NCBI RefSeq assembly: GCF_019175385.1
Contig: NC_083339.1
Location: 26,069,637-26,133,636, forward strand
From: Lycium barbarum
Lineage: Eukaryota > Streptophyta > Magnoliopsida > Solanales > Solanaceae
DNA length: 64,000 nucleotides
Direction: 5' to 3'
Below, one piece after another: positions 1-12,314 of this stretch; position 1 is the stretch's first letter; each line of letters opens with the position of its first letter. The position numbers and the translations under genes were made by a program. The notes beneath the pieces were generated by a model, which had not been told where the DNA came from, did not search any database, and saw only the letters and a program-made list of their open reading frames with translations.

Positions 1-202
1 GCTACTATTGATGCTTAGCAATTACTGGATAGTTTTTGTTTGCTTCTATTTGGATATATAATGTAAATCAACAGTTTAAGTGGCTCCTCTTTGAGTTTTG
101 AGTCCTAGATTGTTTTAGTTTTGTGAAGAAGGGAGTCTGGCCTTGTTTGGCTTTGTAATGATCACTTTTGGTATAAATAAAATTGTTTATTTAAAAAAAA
201 AG
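1..202 (+). mobile_element. LINE-type 3' tail with poly(A)
   Basis: The segment has no open frame. It ends in 'ggtataaataaaatt' followed within a few bases by a run of ten A (193-202), the usual 3' end of plant L1-type LINEs. Copia-like coding sequence begins directly after the A-run, so the LINE probably landed in a Copia element. The rest of the LINE lies outside the window, so its target duplication cannot be checked. Confidence 0.5.
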
Positions 203-1145
203 GTGGGTATCATCAACATTTGAGATGAAAGATATGGGTGACGTCATATAATCTTGGAGTTAAGATTTTCAAGAGATCGTTCAAAGAGATTGCTATCTCT
301 TTCACAAGAGCCTTAAAGAAAAGTTCTTGAATGATTTAATATGCAAGACTGCAAACCTATAAACACTCCTGTTTCTAAAAGTGAAGCTTTAAGACGGAGG
401 ATGTGTCCTTAGACTCCACAAGAAAAGGAACAAATGAGAAATGTTGCTTATTCTAATCCCATCGGATGTCTAATGTATGCTATGATGTGTACTTGACCTG
501 ATATTTGTTATGACGTAGGGTTGGTTAGAAGATTTCAATCTATCCAAGGACAAGAACATTGGAAAGCAGTGAAAAGGATATTGAGGTATCTTAAATGCAC
601 CGTCGACTATTCCTTGTGTTACCAAGGAAATGATCTGCAACTCAAAAGTTGCACTGATGCTGATTGGGGAGAGATTTAGAAGAGAGAAAATTCACCTTTG
701 GATATGTATTCTTGCTTAACAATGGAGCCATTTCATGGAGTAGCAAGAAGTAGTCATGCATAGCCTTCTCGACATGGAAGTTTAATTCGTAGCACTTTCA
801 GCAGCTGTGCAAGATGTTGTTTGACTTAAACGTTTTCTGGTTCACTTGGGTGTGTATAAAAATGTTGTTGAACCTATCACTATCAATTGTGATAGTCAGG
901 CTGCATCATCCTACACAAAGGATCCAAAGTACCATGGGAAGACAAAACATATTAAGTATAATTTCATTAGAGACATGGTTGTAAATAAAGAAGTGAATGT
1001 GAAATACATATTTACGCATCAAATGGTAGCAGTTCCCTTAACGAAATCCGTAGCATGTGATGCTTATAAAAGACATGTGAAGTCAATGGGTTTGCATAGA
1101 TGCCCATGTATTTATATTTTATTTTTCCCAAACATGTTCATGTAA
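203..1145 (+). pseudogene. Copia (Ty1) RT C-terminus and RNase H, broken
   Basis: Conceptual translation in several frames gives the C-terminal part of a plant Ty1/Copia polyprotein. RT words such as FEMKDMGD and an RPDI-type context near 495-515 are followed by RNase H. The last 99 codons (846-1145) are one open frame containing ITINCDSQAA, YTKDPKYHGKTKHI and PLTKSVACDAY, typical of the Copia RNase H end. Upstream frames are broken by several stops and shifts, for example at 'tgacctgat' near 497 and 'gatttagaagag' near 675. The catalytic YVDD box and everything upstream are absent. Dead fragment; product class certain, lineage not resolved. Confidence 0.88.
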
Positions 1146-1473
1146 AATTGCATTATTGAAGAAAATTTTAGTTTATGCCTAATTATCCATTCTTGTTGGC
1201 TTATATACATAATATTTTATGTTTAGTACACAAGTTTTTAGTATAAGAAGTATGGCGAAAAAACAAAAAGATTGGTCTATTCACATAGGAAATCGCCTCT
1301 ATTGTCTAAGTAACATATATAAACTAATTATTGTTAGAAGTGGTCATAAAAGAGAGCTTGAAGTTTCCAATAAGATTGTCGGTTATTTTTTTGTGTTTAA
1401 TCATATATGATTAAAATGAGAGTCTGTTCTTAATGCCAGATGTGAGTTTTGATGAATAAAATGATTGAGTAGA
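1146..1473. other. AT-rich spacer after Copia RNase H
   Basis: No gene is recognised. By position it may hold the Copia 3' untranslated region or part of its LTR, but no terminal TG..CA pair or polypurine tract could be confirmed. A 63-codon frame at 1219-1410 has no recognisable content. Confidence 0.4.
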
Positions 1474-3545
1474 TGTCACACCCCGAACCTGGGCCTGGAC
1501 GTAACACGAAAGCTGGTGCTTGACTACATGTGACCGAGCGAACCAATTGGCGGACTAAATCAACATGTGATATCATTACATACTGAAAGCGAAAAATAGA
1601 ACTAACACATGCCGATCTACTAAAGTCTGACTAAATAAATAACGGAAAGTGTGAAATACTGAACAAAGTCTTAAAGATAAATATTGTAGCCAACAAGGGT
1701 TACATAAAATCCCCGTGACTCTGTCTATCTGCTAATATAGTCTATGAAGCCTTTACTGAAGTACTGTAAACCAACTATTGCTGAGACAAGGCCCCCGACA
1801 TACATGACTATCTATAATTGCTATAAAGACTGTAAATAAATAATAAGGCCTCGAAAGAATTGGGGCTCACTAATCTGCTGATACTGGAGATCCTAGTGAG
1901 CAGATGCGTTGTCCTGTAAATTGTTACCTGAATCACGAGATGCTAGCCTCAGGAAAAAGGGACGTCCGTACATTTGAATTACATCCGTATGTAAAGTAAC
2001 TGAAGAAAAGAACTGTAAGATTGGTGCTCGGGAAGAGCAACCCAAATCAATAAACAGGCAATATCATCTACACAGAAACTGAACCTGATAATTGGACTAA
2101 ACAAGAGAAGTAAAGTAATAGGTACTCCCAAATTTGAAAATGAATTCACCTGTTTTAACTAAGTTAATCATATGCGGGTCCTCGACCCAATATAAGTGCA
2201 CAAATAAGTGGCATTGGCCAAGTAAGTGCGTCTGTCTATGGCCTCAGCCAAGTATATGTATACATGAGATTGTGCCCTCAGGAAAAATACATATATTCAA
2301 TATTCATTAATTATTATTAAGGAACTGAGATCACTGGAATAATGAACATTGCTAAACTGAGACATATATTCAAGGATTGATTATGAGGTCTGAAGCCTTA
2401 ATTGTTTCTAAGCATGTTGAGTTTCTAGATTGAGACTCATGGGTATCAAACCCGAGTTTACATAGATTATGTTCTGAGTTCACAACATTCGGAATAAAAG
2501 TCACGAATGAATTACAAAATTAGACAATATAGGTTCTGCAACTAAGCATGGAACTAAGGTATAACTGTAATTCTGAGGCAAATCATAATAGTCAATAAAC
2601 TGTATCGTAGGGAGAATCATCAACATTCCCAAACGTAGAGAGTTAGCCTCACATACCTTAATTTCGGCCTTTGAGCGTAATACAAATTTCGTCAACCCTT
2701 ACAACCTTAATATATGACAATACAAGTCAAAGGGATTCAATATTAGCAATAATACTCATGTTGTGGCCATCTAGGCATTTTATCAAACACTTGGTGGGCA
2801 TAAAGCTCCACAACCTTCATTAATGGTGTTTTCCTCACCCAATTCTCATTCTATTACTTCTTGGTGATTCTACAATCTTAATTAGATGTAATTAACACCA
2901 TTATTCATCACCCATTTGATTATAACAATCCTAAGTCAACAATCCAAAACCCTAACATAGTTCACATGATTCTCTTATCAAACCCATTTACTAATCTCCC
3001 AAGAACTCATCAATTCACAACCACAAATGATTAGAAGGGGAAAGGATTACCTTTTTGGTGTTCAATTTCTTTGAATTCGAATGCTAAGGTTTCCACGTCC
3101 AGCGATAAAGTCTCAATCAAGGTTCGATGGATTAGAAGGGTTTTAATCATGTTAGAAGGGTATTAGAGACTTGAATTCAACCTAAAATCATCATAGAACT
3201 AACTTTGAAGGGTTCTTGAGGCTTGAGACTTGTTCTCTCTATTCTAAGGATGACTTTTCGTGATTAGAAGTGTTAGGAAAATAACCTCAAGCTTGAATAG
3301 GAGTTAAAACACGAATATCCAACTTTTTGACTCGAAACCCAACCTTTTCCGCAATCAGTATAGCCATCGCGGGGCCCTCTACCGGTCAGAGTTCAGAGAA
3401 GCACTTTTGGTGTGCTGGGCCCGCGATGCTGGGCTATAATGACACGTTTGCTTGTTATTGAACTTTTGACCCATTTACTCCCGTTTACCCTTCTCCGAGT
3501 CGTGTTAATATGATTGTGACCCGCAGAGATAGGAGACATGATTAC
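1474..3545 (-). repeat. Ty3/Gypsy LTR in reverse orientation, partial
   Basis: It opens with TGTCACACCCCG, the reverse complement of the common Ty3 LTR 3' end. No coding capacity is seen. Near 3358-3442 an imperfect inverted repeat pairs a 'tatagccatcgcggggccc' arm with a 'gggcccgcgatgctgggctata' type arm across about 45 bases, in the place where other LTRs here carry GC-rich palindromes. The far end is not sharply defined because a forward LTR begins near 3546. No target duplication was found. Confidence 0.6.
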
Positions 3546-6047
3546 CGAGGTAATCAGGCGAGTTTATTTGTGATTTATTAGAATTAGAGCCTTAAAGTGA
3601 AAAACCCTTGACCAATATTTGACTTTTGAGTAAACAGACCTTTTTCGAAAATCTGTCAATTTTGTGCGGTCTAGAGGGTCGATTATGACTTGGTGGGGGT
3701 ATTCAGTTCGATTCTCGGGGCATTCCAGAGCATTTTGTACCAATGACTGGAAATTTGGCTTTGGCCGTTTGGAGGTTGACCTGGTGAAATAAACCTCCGT
3801 TAGGAATTTTGAGGCCACGAGTAAGTTTATAGCGTGTTTTTACGTATGTGTGTATATCTGCTTTATTTTCGGGAGGTCTCGGGTGGATGTTGGGATTTGG
3901 GGTGAAACTTGGTGAACACCAGAACTTCGTTGGTTCTGGTATCTTGCCCGAGCGAGACTGTTGCGCCTTAATGGATCCGCCTCAGCGGGGCTTGATCCGT
4001 AGGCACGGATCCATGTCATTTTAATGAGGTCTGCCTCAGCGGATGGTTCTCTACCGAGGCGAGACCGCGGAAGCGGAACCTCTTCCGTTGGAGCGGACAT
4101 CACTGAACTAGAATCATTTAATGACCCATTTCGAACCATTCTTTTCCCATTCCCAAAATTAATTCTCTAAGTGGAACAAGGGTGTTTTGAAGAGTATTTA
4201 GAGTTGTTTCATCTTGGGGTAAGTTTCCTTGACCTTGTTCAAGTTTATTTACCTTCCTAAAGCTAGAATCGATGGTGGAACCTAATAAGGCTAGTTGGAG
4301 AAGATGAGATTTTACCTTAAGTTTGATATTTGAATCCTAGGCTATGCATATGAGTTTAATTGATGCATCTTGCTATTCTAATCATGGAATCTTGTGGATA
4401 AGTGGATAATAAGCTTGAATCTCTAATTTGGGTTAAGATTGATCATAGAAATCTAGGGTTTATGCCTAAATTGGGGGTTTTCTTTTGAATGATGAAATTG
4501 ATCAATAATTGAGCTTAATTAGCAATTGGAGAGTAGAATTGAGATGCTAGAACATTGGGTTACCATTTCCAATCTAGAAATTTTCCGTTTTCCCCTTGTG
4601 GGACCAATTTCCTTCTTTCCTGTAGTTGATTTTAGAATTGAACAAATAGCAATATGGATACTGTTAATCTCCGTTTCTAAATTAGATTTTGATAATAACT
4701 AGACTTTGAATATTCGGAGGCACTTCGGAAGGGCAAGGCTCATGTTTGATGGTTTGTGGCATCAGCTAGGCATCCAGGTTCGTTACGGCTTACCTTTAGG
4801 TTAGACTTTAATTAGCAAAGCATATGCAGAAGTTAGCTATTGATAGAGAAATAATGTTAAGCCTTCGGGTATGAAGTTGGGATGGATGTTCTTAGGTTGG
4901 TATTGTTGATTACTTGTGGGCTTGTTGCTTAGTTATTGTGAGTTGGCTTGTTGCCACGTGTGAGGCTTGGGCTTGTTTCCCATTTACTATGTTGTGTTTA
5001 TGATGCACTTATCTCTCACTTATCTTGTCACTTATCATCGATAAAGGAAAGAACAATGATTTAGGATTGGTGTTGTGATATGTGCTCATGTAGAGGTACG
5101 AATGAGATTTTGACTATAATTTACACTTTGTATTGATATCATGCATGTCATTCATACACATTTGTATGATACGTCGATATGAACTGTGATTTCGTATTGA
5201 TGATGATAAATAAGAAAGGAAACACCCGAGATCATGATCGGAGTAGGAGATTATAGACCGGCTTGTTATGGAACACATATTTGGGCTATGTGCGGAGTGG
5301 ATTTTTATTGTGAAAGTCATCTCTGGGCTGTGTGCGGAGTTACTAGTACATGGAATTCACGGGTCTCTCATGGGTCATGACTATCGAGACGTAGAGGATA
5401 TCTGTCCGTAGCATATGTGTACAGAGACAGACAGTTGGCCAGTGCATCTCATTGCATTGCATGTGCACTCATTTACTTGATTCATGTATATCATTGATTC
5501 TGCTATGACATTTATATCACGTGTATTGTTCTGATCTTTGATTGTGTTTGATTTGTACTTGATTACTCGCATGCCTACCTTTCGATTTCTGTCGGCCTAT
5601 GATACCAACCGGTACATAGTGTTTGTACTGATACTACCTTGCTGTACTCTTTTTTCTGAATGCAGAGTTCGTAGCAGGTTCCTCCTCCGCACCTCCTGAT
5701 TGATCTCGAGGCTTAGCTTGTAGAGTTTCCAGGGTGAGCATTTGATGGATTCCGCTGCCTGGAGATTTTTCTATCGTACTTGTCTTTATTTCACATTCTG
5801 AGACATTATTTATATTTTCCGACTTGTATTCTTCAGACTTATGTATTAATAGCTATTATACTGTTCAGAACAGATTCCTGGAATTATGTATTAGTATTCC
5901 GCATTTAGTAGTTATCTATATTTGAGACTGCCTGATCTTTTTATTTACTTTTCTTATATTTGGATTGGATTATGAATATGGGAAAGTGTTAGCCCACCGG
6001 GGGGATTAGTATGGGTGACCGCTCAATCCACTAGTTGGGTTGTGACA
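3546..6047 (+). repeat. Ty3/Gypsy 5' LTR, forward
   Basis: A forward LTR ending in GGTTGTGACA at 6047, three bases before a primer binding site. The U3 part carries the CCGC-N4-GCGG palindrome cluster (3977-3988, 4065-4076 and degenerate copies between). The 5' terminus appears eroded, as no clean TGTAA start is seen. Open frames inside it on the minus strand (3564-3818, 3840-4139) show no family resemblance and are taken as chance. Confidence 0.75.
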
Positions 6048-6050
6048 AGT

Positions 6051-6062
6051 TGGTATCAGAGC
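6051..6062 (+). other. Primer binding site (initiator Met tRNA)
   Basis: TGGTATCAGAGC, the complement of the plant initiator-methionine tRNA 3' end, sits three bases after the LTR terminus. This is the standard minus-strand primer site of plant Ty3 elements and fixes the element's orientation. Confidence 0.93.
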
Positions 6063-6262
6063 CCTAGGTTACCCAGTCTATAAGTACAAGAGCATGTCTA
6101 GTAGAGTCTTGCGGATTAGTACGATAAGTTCCATACTTATCTGCGAAAGGCTATATGACGTTTAGGAAACTTCGAATTCCTTTCTTCTTTTGTGCTACTT
6201 TATTCAAACTGGTGTCTAGGCTGTTCAAATTAGTATCTAATTTCACTTCTATTCTCTCACAG

Positions 6263-7279
6263 ATGGTAAAGGCGCGCGCTACCATTGCGAGGGATGAGGT
6301 GCTCGAGCCCGCCGCTGGGGCTGGAGAACTAGGAGGTGGTCGCGCGAGAGCCCGTGGCTTTGCTAAAGCTTGTGGTGCCCCTGTTGCTAGTCAGAGACGA
6401 GATAGATCCGCATCACCAGAGCTAGAGCTTCAGCCTGCGTGGCATCCTGTAGTTGAGGGAGAGTTGGGCCCAACCCAGACTCAGCCCGAGGTGATTTCTA
6501 CTCCAGTGCTTCAGGACACCATGATACGTATTCTGCACTATATTGATGGGATGCATGCGGTGGGTCGTCCAGCCACCTTAAGAGGGTCGCAAACTAGAGC
6601 AGGAGCACATACTCCTGAGCAGGGCCAGACCTAGGGGATGCAACCTACTGCTGCCATGGCCCATTGGATTGATGGGATTTCTGTACCTGTTGGTGCTCCT
6701 AAGCCCGTTACTGGTCCAGTTATGACCGTTAGAGATCAGGAGTTGATTGGTAGATTTTTTATTATGGATCCACTGAGGTTCTCCGGTACACCGAGTAAGG
6801 ATGCTTACAAGTTTGTTGTGGACATTCATAAGAGGTTGTATAAGATGGGGATTGTTGAGTCCCATGGAGTTGACTACATGTCCTATCAGTTGCGTGGGGA
6901 TGCGAAGACTTGGTTGAAGTCCTTTATCTATTGTAGGCAACCTAGGTCGTCTCTACTGTCTTTAACTCAGTTTCATCGGGCCTTTTTAAAGAAGTATGTT
7001 CTCCGTTCTATGAGGGACCAGAGGAGAGATGACTTTATCCATTTGCAGCAGAAGGGCATGTCCGTAGCTGAGTACAAGGCCTAATTCCTTTCTTTGGCAC
7101 GTTATGCTACATAGTTGATTCCTATTGCGACTAAGAGGGTCAGGAGAGTCGTGGGTGGGCTGGTACTTCCATTACATGTGAAATGTCTTCAGCTTGTCGC
7201 TATAGATGCTTCTTTTTAGTCAGTGGTAGACCATGCTGCTAGTGTTGAGTCATCTAGGATCCGAGCCGATGGTAGGAGT
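6263..7279 (+). pseudogene. Ty3/Gypsy (chromovirus-type) gag, broken
   Basis: The gag reading frame starts at ATG 6263 (MVKARATIARDE), about 200 bases after the primer site, with the basic, Pro/Ala-rich N-terminus usual for Del/Tekay gag. The capsid part is clear: DPLRFSGTPSKDAYKF, LRGDAKTWLKSF and QKGMSVAEYKA. One frame is kept throughout but is cut by in-frame TAGs at 6632-6634 and 7082-7084 and further stops. Sequence stops matching gag at 7279, where a minus-strand LTR begins. No zinc knuckle, protease or pol follows. Role when intact: retrotransposon capsid protein. Now dead. Confidence 0.88.
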
Positions 7280-8655
7280 TGATCCGCACAAATTACACCC
7301 TTAAAATAGGAGTAAAGCGGTAGTTGGTCAAATATAGAAACCAACGAGGTTAGGGTCGAGTCTCATAAGGAATACGACAAAGAAATGTACTTATAAAATA
7401 TAATGCTCGACTATTAGCATATATTTCTAGGGAAGGGGGTATAAATATTGTTTGGTTTTAAGTTTGTCACACTAATTGCTAGAGATATTTGTTATGAATT
7501 TAATCAATTATAAAAGGACTAGGGTTGTGGTCCCAAAGGAAAGTAATGCAAATGGGTATCAATTCAACTCAATTATATTTCTAGATGTAGTAAACAATGG
7601 GTTACTTAATTTACCAAAAGTCTTCTAACCAAATTGGTAAATATCATTACTAAGATTTTCCAAGTCTTAGAATGTTACAAATGTGAACACCCATTTTAGT
7701 TTCAAGTAGCTATTCTACTCTTAGCTCAAGCTATTAGATCGGGTTTAAAGCCCCAAATTCTTGCTATATAACTCTTTTCCTAACTTCGACTTTCTTTTCC
7801 TAGAAAAGTATAAGTATTTAGGCGCAAATAATGTTGTCCAGTATTAAAAGTCATTCTAGCTCGAAGAGTTAATAGAAAACATCTTTAACATACAAATGAA
7901 GTGTGAATACAAGACCCAATCACATAACTAACACATTTGGTCCACAACCCTAGCTAAGTATTTAGCTACTCATATTAAAAGCAAGAAAAGTATCAAATAA
8001 TAAAGTATTCATGTCTTACAATGATTGATTAGAGTAAAAACAAAAGATGTCTTTAATTCTTCACCCAAAAGATTCTTCTTTAATGCTAAAAGCCAAAATA
8101 AAAGTCTGAGTAGGGAATATTCAATAACCTAGACATGGTATTTATAAAGGGGGGACAAAAGGTACAAAAAATAGTCTAAATGACACTATGGGACGCTTAG
8201 AATGCGATCGCAACAGAGACATGTGACCAAAATCTAGCTGCATTCTCACGTCTTAACTTCTTCGAATTTAAATCCTTGTCGATTATGTGGTCAACTTGCA
8301 GTGACGCATTCTCGAGATGCGATCGCATTTGGCCTTTGTGGCTCAGCATATCAAGTATGCGGTGCCGCATGTATCAAGTATGCAGTGCCGCATACTCTTC
8401 GCATATAAGTTATTTTTGGCAACCTCTCTATTCAGCACACGAGCTCAACTTGCGGCCGCATCCTGACTTGACGGCATCGCGTTCTTCTTCGCAACTGGTG
8501 ATTTTTGGTCTTTTTCTGCTATTTTTCTCCCTTTTTGTCCTTGATCTCTCAACATCCAAAAAACACAAGAAAACACTATAAAATAGAGAATAATACTTAA
8601 AAGACTCCTAAGAAGTATAAGGAGTGTAAATAGTCCACAAATCCACGGCTTATCA
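7280..8655 (-). repeat. 3' LTR of a minus-strand element (TGATAAGCC family)
   Basis: On the minus strand it runs from TGATAAGCCGTG (8655) to TGTGCGGATCA (7280), a TG..CA LTR of about 1.38 kb. It is the same family as the solo LTR at 36185-37647, sharing CAAATTACACC, GTAAAGCGG, a GTCAAATATAG block, GGTCCACAACC and the CACGG-type end. A TTTATAAATACC TATA box (minus, near 8150-8138) lies just below a cluster of palindromes built on TGCGATCGCA (8203-8460). It abuts broken gag, so it entered or truncated the earlier element. Confidence 0.82.
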
Positions 8656-8673
8656 ACACCCCCAACTTAACCT
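8656..8673 (-). other. Polypurine tract of the minus-strand element
   Basis: Read on the minus strand this is AGGTTAAGTTGGGGGTGT, directly upstream of the LTR's TGATAAGCC start. A purine-rich tract touching the 3' LTR is the plus-strand primer of an LTR retrotransposon and shows that 7280-8655 is a 3' LTR read on the minus strand. Confidence 0.75.
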
Positions 8674-10430
8674 TTTGCTTGTCTTCAAGCAAACAACACA
8701 AAACTACAACTCACACAAGACTCAAGTATAACAACTGGGATGCCTATGACTATCGGTTGTTACGAATAATAAGGTTACAAGCATGCTCATTCAAACCATT
8801 CGCTCCCTCTTATCATATCACAAATGCACTCAAGATGATCATGAAAAAATCAAGAGCCTCAAAATGTGACTAGAGATTACTATTCTCCTGCTTACACTCT
8901 ATTGAATCTCTCAAATATTTTTATTGACAACTTAATGCCACAATACAGCTGCCCTCACAAGAAAGAAAGCCCTCACACATATAATTCAACCAGACCAAGG
9001 GAACATAGCAAACACTCACGCTCCAAGGAATCTCAAGCGCCACAAGTATCAAACCATAGGCTTGCCCTTTCTTTCCTTCCATTCTAACTCAAAAGTGCTC
9101 ATTCGAAGATTACTAAGGACTTTTCCAGTTGTAATGTAGGCTTAGGATTGGGTAGGATGCACATTTGGGTACAAAAGTGACTTGACTTTCCTTGAACTCT
9201 AAACAATCTCCATTACGACCATTCCTTTGGTTCTCCATTGAGCTAACTTCTTTCTTTAACCTTTGTTTGGTAGTTATTCCTTTCTAGTGCCCTCTTAAAT
9301 TTTCAGCCCTTTTTACACTTATTGGTACAATTTCTAATGCAATTTTAAAACGTCTAGCTCACTTTTTATTTTAATATAATATATATATATATATATATTA
9401 TCTGAAGGCTGCATTGCAAATTACTCACCTGTTACTCCACCCCCAACTTAGGTTGAAAGCCTAAGTTGACACCTTACCTTACTCATATGGCCTCTCACCC
9501 CTAACTTAGGCTTTTAGACTAAGTTGAGACTTTAAGTTCAAGGAAGGACGTCTCAAAAGAGGTTGATGTATGAAGGGTTATGGCTTGTAGTGTGGTTGAC
9601 AAAGAAAAGGTTCAAAGGCTCAAAAGAGGTAACTAGGGATGCATTTATGCTTTTGGTGGTCTACAAAGGTAAAAAAAGGTTCCATTAGGACATTCAAAGA
9701 TTGCTTAAGATCATTTCTATAATAAGAACAATCAAGACTAGCTTAGATATACAAAACCAGGCAAGTTCTAGTTGATACAAGCAAGCACAAAAGTTATTAT
9801 ACAAAACATCACCACACATGCCACATGCATTGCTCAAAATTGATCACTTCACTTCTAAGACGAGCTCAAGTCATGCATTATAAACAAAATATTATTCAAA
9901 AATCACAAGGGGAGGCACATGTTGTCATTATTCATCATTTCATAAGAAAACAAACATTTTTTTAGGGGTACGCATGAACATGCAAGAAACTAACTATATT
10001 GGTACCAAATAAGACATGAAGTCATCTTGACCCTACAAGGCTTAATTCCCTTAAGAAATTGCCTAAATATCTATCATTGGGAAAAATCGGCTCAAAACTA
10101 CCTAAAAATAACCAACTCAAAACTACCTAAACATACCGGATTCAAAAGACCATTAGCATCCTCGGGAAAAGAACCATGACTAAGAAAAGCCAAGGATATA
10201 GTGAATACGATGAAACATGGGCTAACAACACAACCACTTAACAAAGTAACATAAATAATATCCTAATAAAACAAAATATACACAACAAAATAAAGATCAT
10301 CCTCAATAAATCATCACTATTTCTGACCCACAAGAGACAAAAGGGCTACCCACCCCTAACTAGAAACATTGCATTATCTCTAATGCATCATAAATAATCA
10401 AAAAGAGGTGAGAAATCCCTTTTGATGCAT
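8674..10430 (-). other. Non-coding interior of the minus-strand element
   Basis: No convincing protein. It lies between the gag-like gene and the polypurine tract, where pol would be expected, so the element looks non-autonomous. It holds several more polypurine-like tracts (9438-9451, 9496-9509, 10351-10363) and a TA microsatellite near 9375-9398. Open frames at 8679-8873 and 8866-9087 have no recognisable domain. Confidence 0.5.
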
Positions 10431-10449
10431 CAAGAGTCACCTTGAGCCA

Positions 10450-10630
10450 CATCTGAAGAAGTTAAACTAGGCTCAGTGGGAGAAGTGGTGGTCTCAGCAG
10501 TAGTATCCAAGCTAGGCTCGGTGGATGGAATGGTGCAGTAGCCAAACTAGGATCGGTGTACGGAATGGTGGTCGTAACAGTAGTAGCCAAACTAGGCTCA
10601 GTGTCTGGGATGGTGTTAGCAGCAGAAGTA
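10450..10630 (-). repeat. Coding minisatellite, unit about 35-45 bp
   Basis: About four imperfect units begin 'aaactaggctcagtg' or a variant (near 10463, 10509, 10543, 10588). On the minus strand they encode a repeated IP(D/Y)T(E/D)PSLAT type peptide in the C-terminal tail of the gag-like protein. Unit lengths differ and one unit is shortened. Confidence 0.7.
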
Positions 10631-11223
10631 TCAACTGGGTCTGGACTCTAAGTCTGAGGAGAACCAGCTCCATCTGCTGGTGGGGGAGGAGCATCCGTAC
10701 TCTTCCCCTTCTAGCTCATCAGGTCTATGATGGAGCGCTCTCTGGCCAGTTGTGTGTGTTTCTCAAGCTCCTCCTCAGTGCGAGTAACAGAATGCTCAGT
10801 CTAAAGAGAAACTGCTATGGCATTCTAAAGCACATCATTTATAGCCTCTGGAAGAGTCTCAAAGTTTACCAGCTCATCATAAGTATCATCACTAAGCCCT
10901 GTGTCTCGCGCACCACCCACTGTAGTATTTGCTAAAGATCTCTCAGTTGTCTCTGCTGGTCCTTCACCAGTATCTCGTCGCATATCCTCTCCAGTGCCCA
11001 TGGCCTTGAACAGCGGAGTACGGTAAGCAAAGAAGTCTGTCCTCAACTGGGTAAGAACTTTCTTAACACCTTGCAAGTACTCCATCTCACCCGCCTTAAT
11101 CGTCTCCACCTTCCTCTCTAAAGCAACAACCCTGTCCCTCAATTATTTGTTGGACTCCTCCACTGCTATTTTAATCATTTCTGGAATGGCATGAATGAAT
11201 TTGGTAACTTTTGAATCCACTGA

Positions 11224-12314
11224 TGTAACGACCCGTTTGGTCGTTATGGATCTTTTGGCACTTTCGCCCACTCCAGAGCATTGATCAGCTTCCTTTTGAC
11301 CCGAGGGGACTGTTGACATACTTCCCGAGGTGTATAGACTGGATTCAGGTAACTTTGAGGAAAATATAGGCTTAAAAGTAAAAGTGGTTGACCCAAAGTG
11401 ACTTTTGGGCAAACAAACCTTTTCTGGAGTTTTATCGACTTCGAAACCTTTTCTGGACTTTTGGGCAAACAAACCTTTGCCGAAGATCCGGGAAGACTGA
11501 CACTAAGACTTCGCGAGTCACACTGGGTTGTGCTGGCGAGACATCGATATTTTTGTCCGTAGTACAAGTGTACATCTCATTTGCGTAGCATGGTATGACA
11601 TCACATTCATACCATTATTTTATTTCATTGCATTATGACTTGAGTGAGATGTCGTGATGATTGTATTGTGACGATTGTGGTGTTGATTTTATTGTGATGA
11701 TTGTTCCATGACTAGATATACACAGACTTATCATATTGGGGTTAGATACTTACCTAGGTGATTGATGGATACTCGGTTATGATCATATTGTTCCATGCGT
11801 GATTGGTTTACTTGTTTATCTGCGTTATTTTCTGAACTGTGTTAACTATGCTTATTCGGTCTATGATACCTACCAGTACTATTGTTTGTACTGACCTGCA
11901 CTTGCAGTATTCTTTTATGAATGCAGAGTATTAGGCTGGATCTACTTCTCTGACTTGTGGTTGATCGACTCTTCAGCTTCTACTTGAGTTTTCCAGGGTG
12001 AGCATGGCGTTCGCTGACCTCGAAGACTCTTCTTTTGCTTATGTCTTACTTTTCACTCTAGACATGATTTGAGACATTTAGGTATTATTACCTTGGTATT
12101 CGGATTTAGATGATCTTGTATGACCAGACCTGATACTGGGTGGATTAGTTTACTTCCTCACTTACCTATATTATATTATATTGTGAGATTTATGTCAATT
12201 ACTTCTTCTGCTATTTTATTATATTTATTGATTGTGAACGTTGAGTTAAGGGTTCGCCTACCGAAGTGGGAATGGTAGGTGCCCGTATGACCTAGGCTAA
12301 AATGGGTCATGACA
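11224..12314 (+). mobile_element. Solo Ty3 LTR with near-perfect target duplication
   Basis: Begins TGTAACGACCCG and ends GGGTCATGACA, about 1.09 kb, with no interior. It is flanked by ACTGA (left) and ACTGC (right), a 4/5 match, and splits the gag-like minus-strand gene whose reading resumes on both sides. It belongs to the family of the inverted LTR pair at 13671-22851. It is shorter than most LTRs here and lacks the palindrome cluster, so it probably has an internal deletion in U3. Confidence 0.87.

Noticed and set aside
3840..4139. 99-codon minus-strand frame in the LTR
   Set aside because: Covers the GC-rich palindrome cluster, which lowers stop frequency; no protein family.
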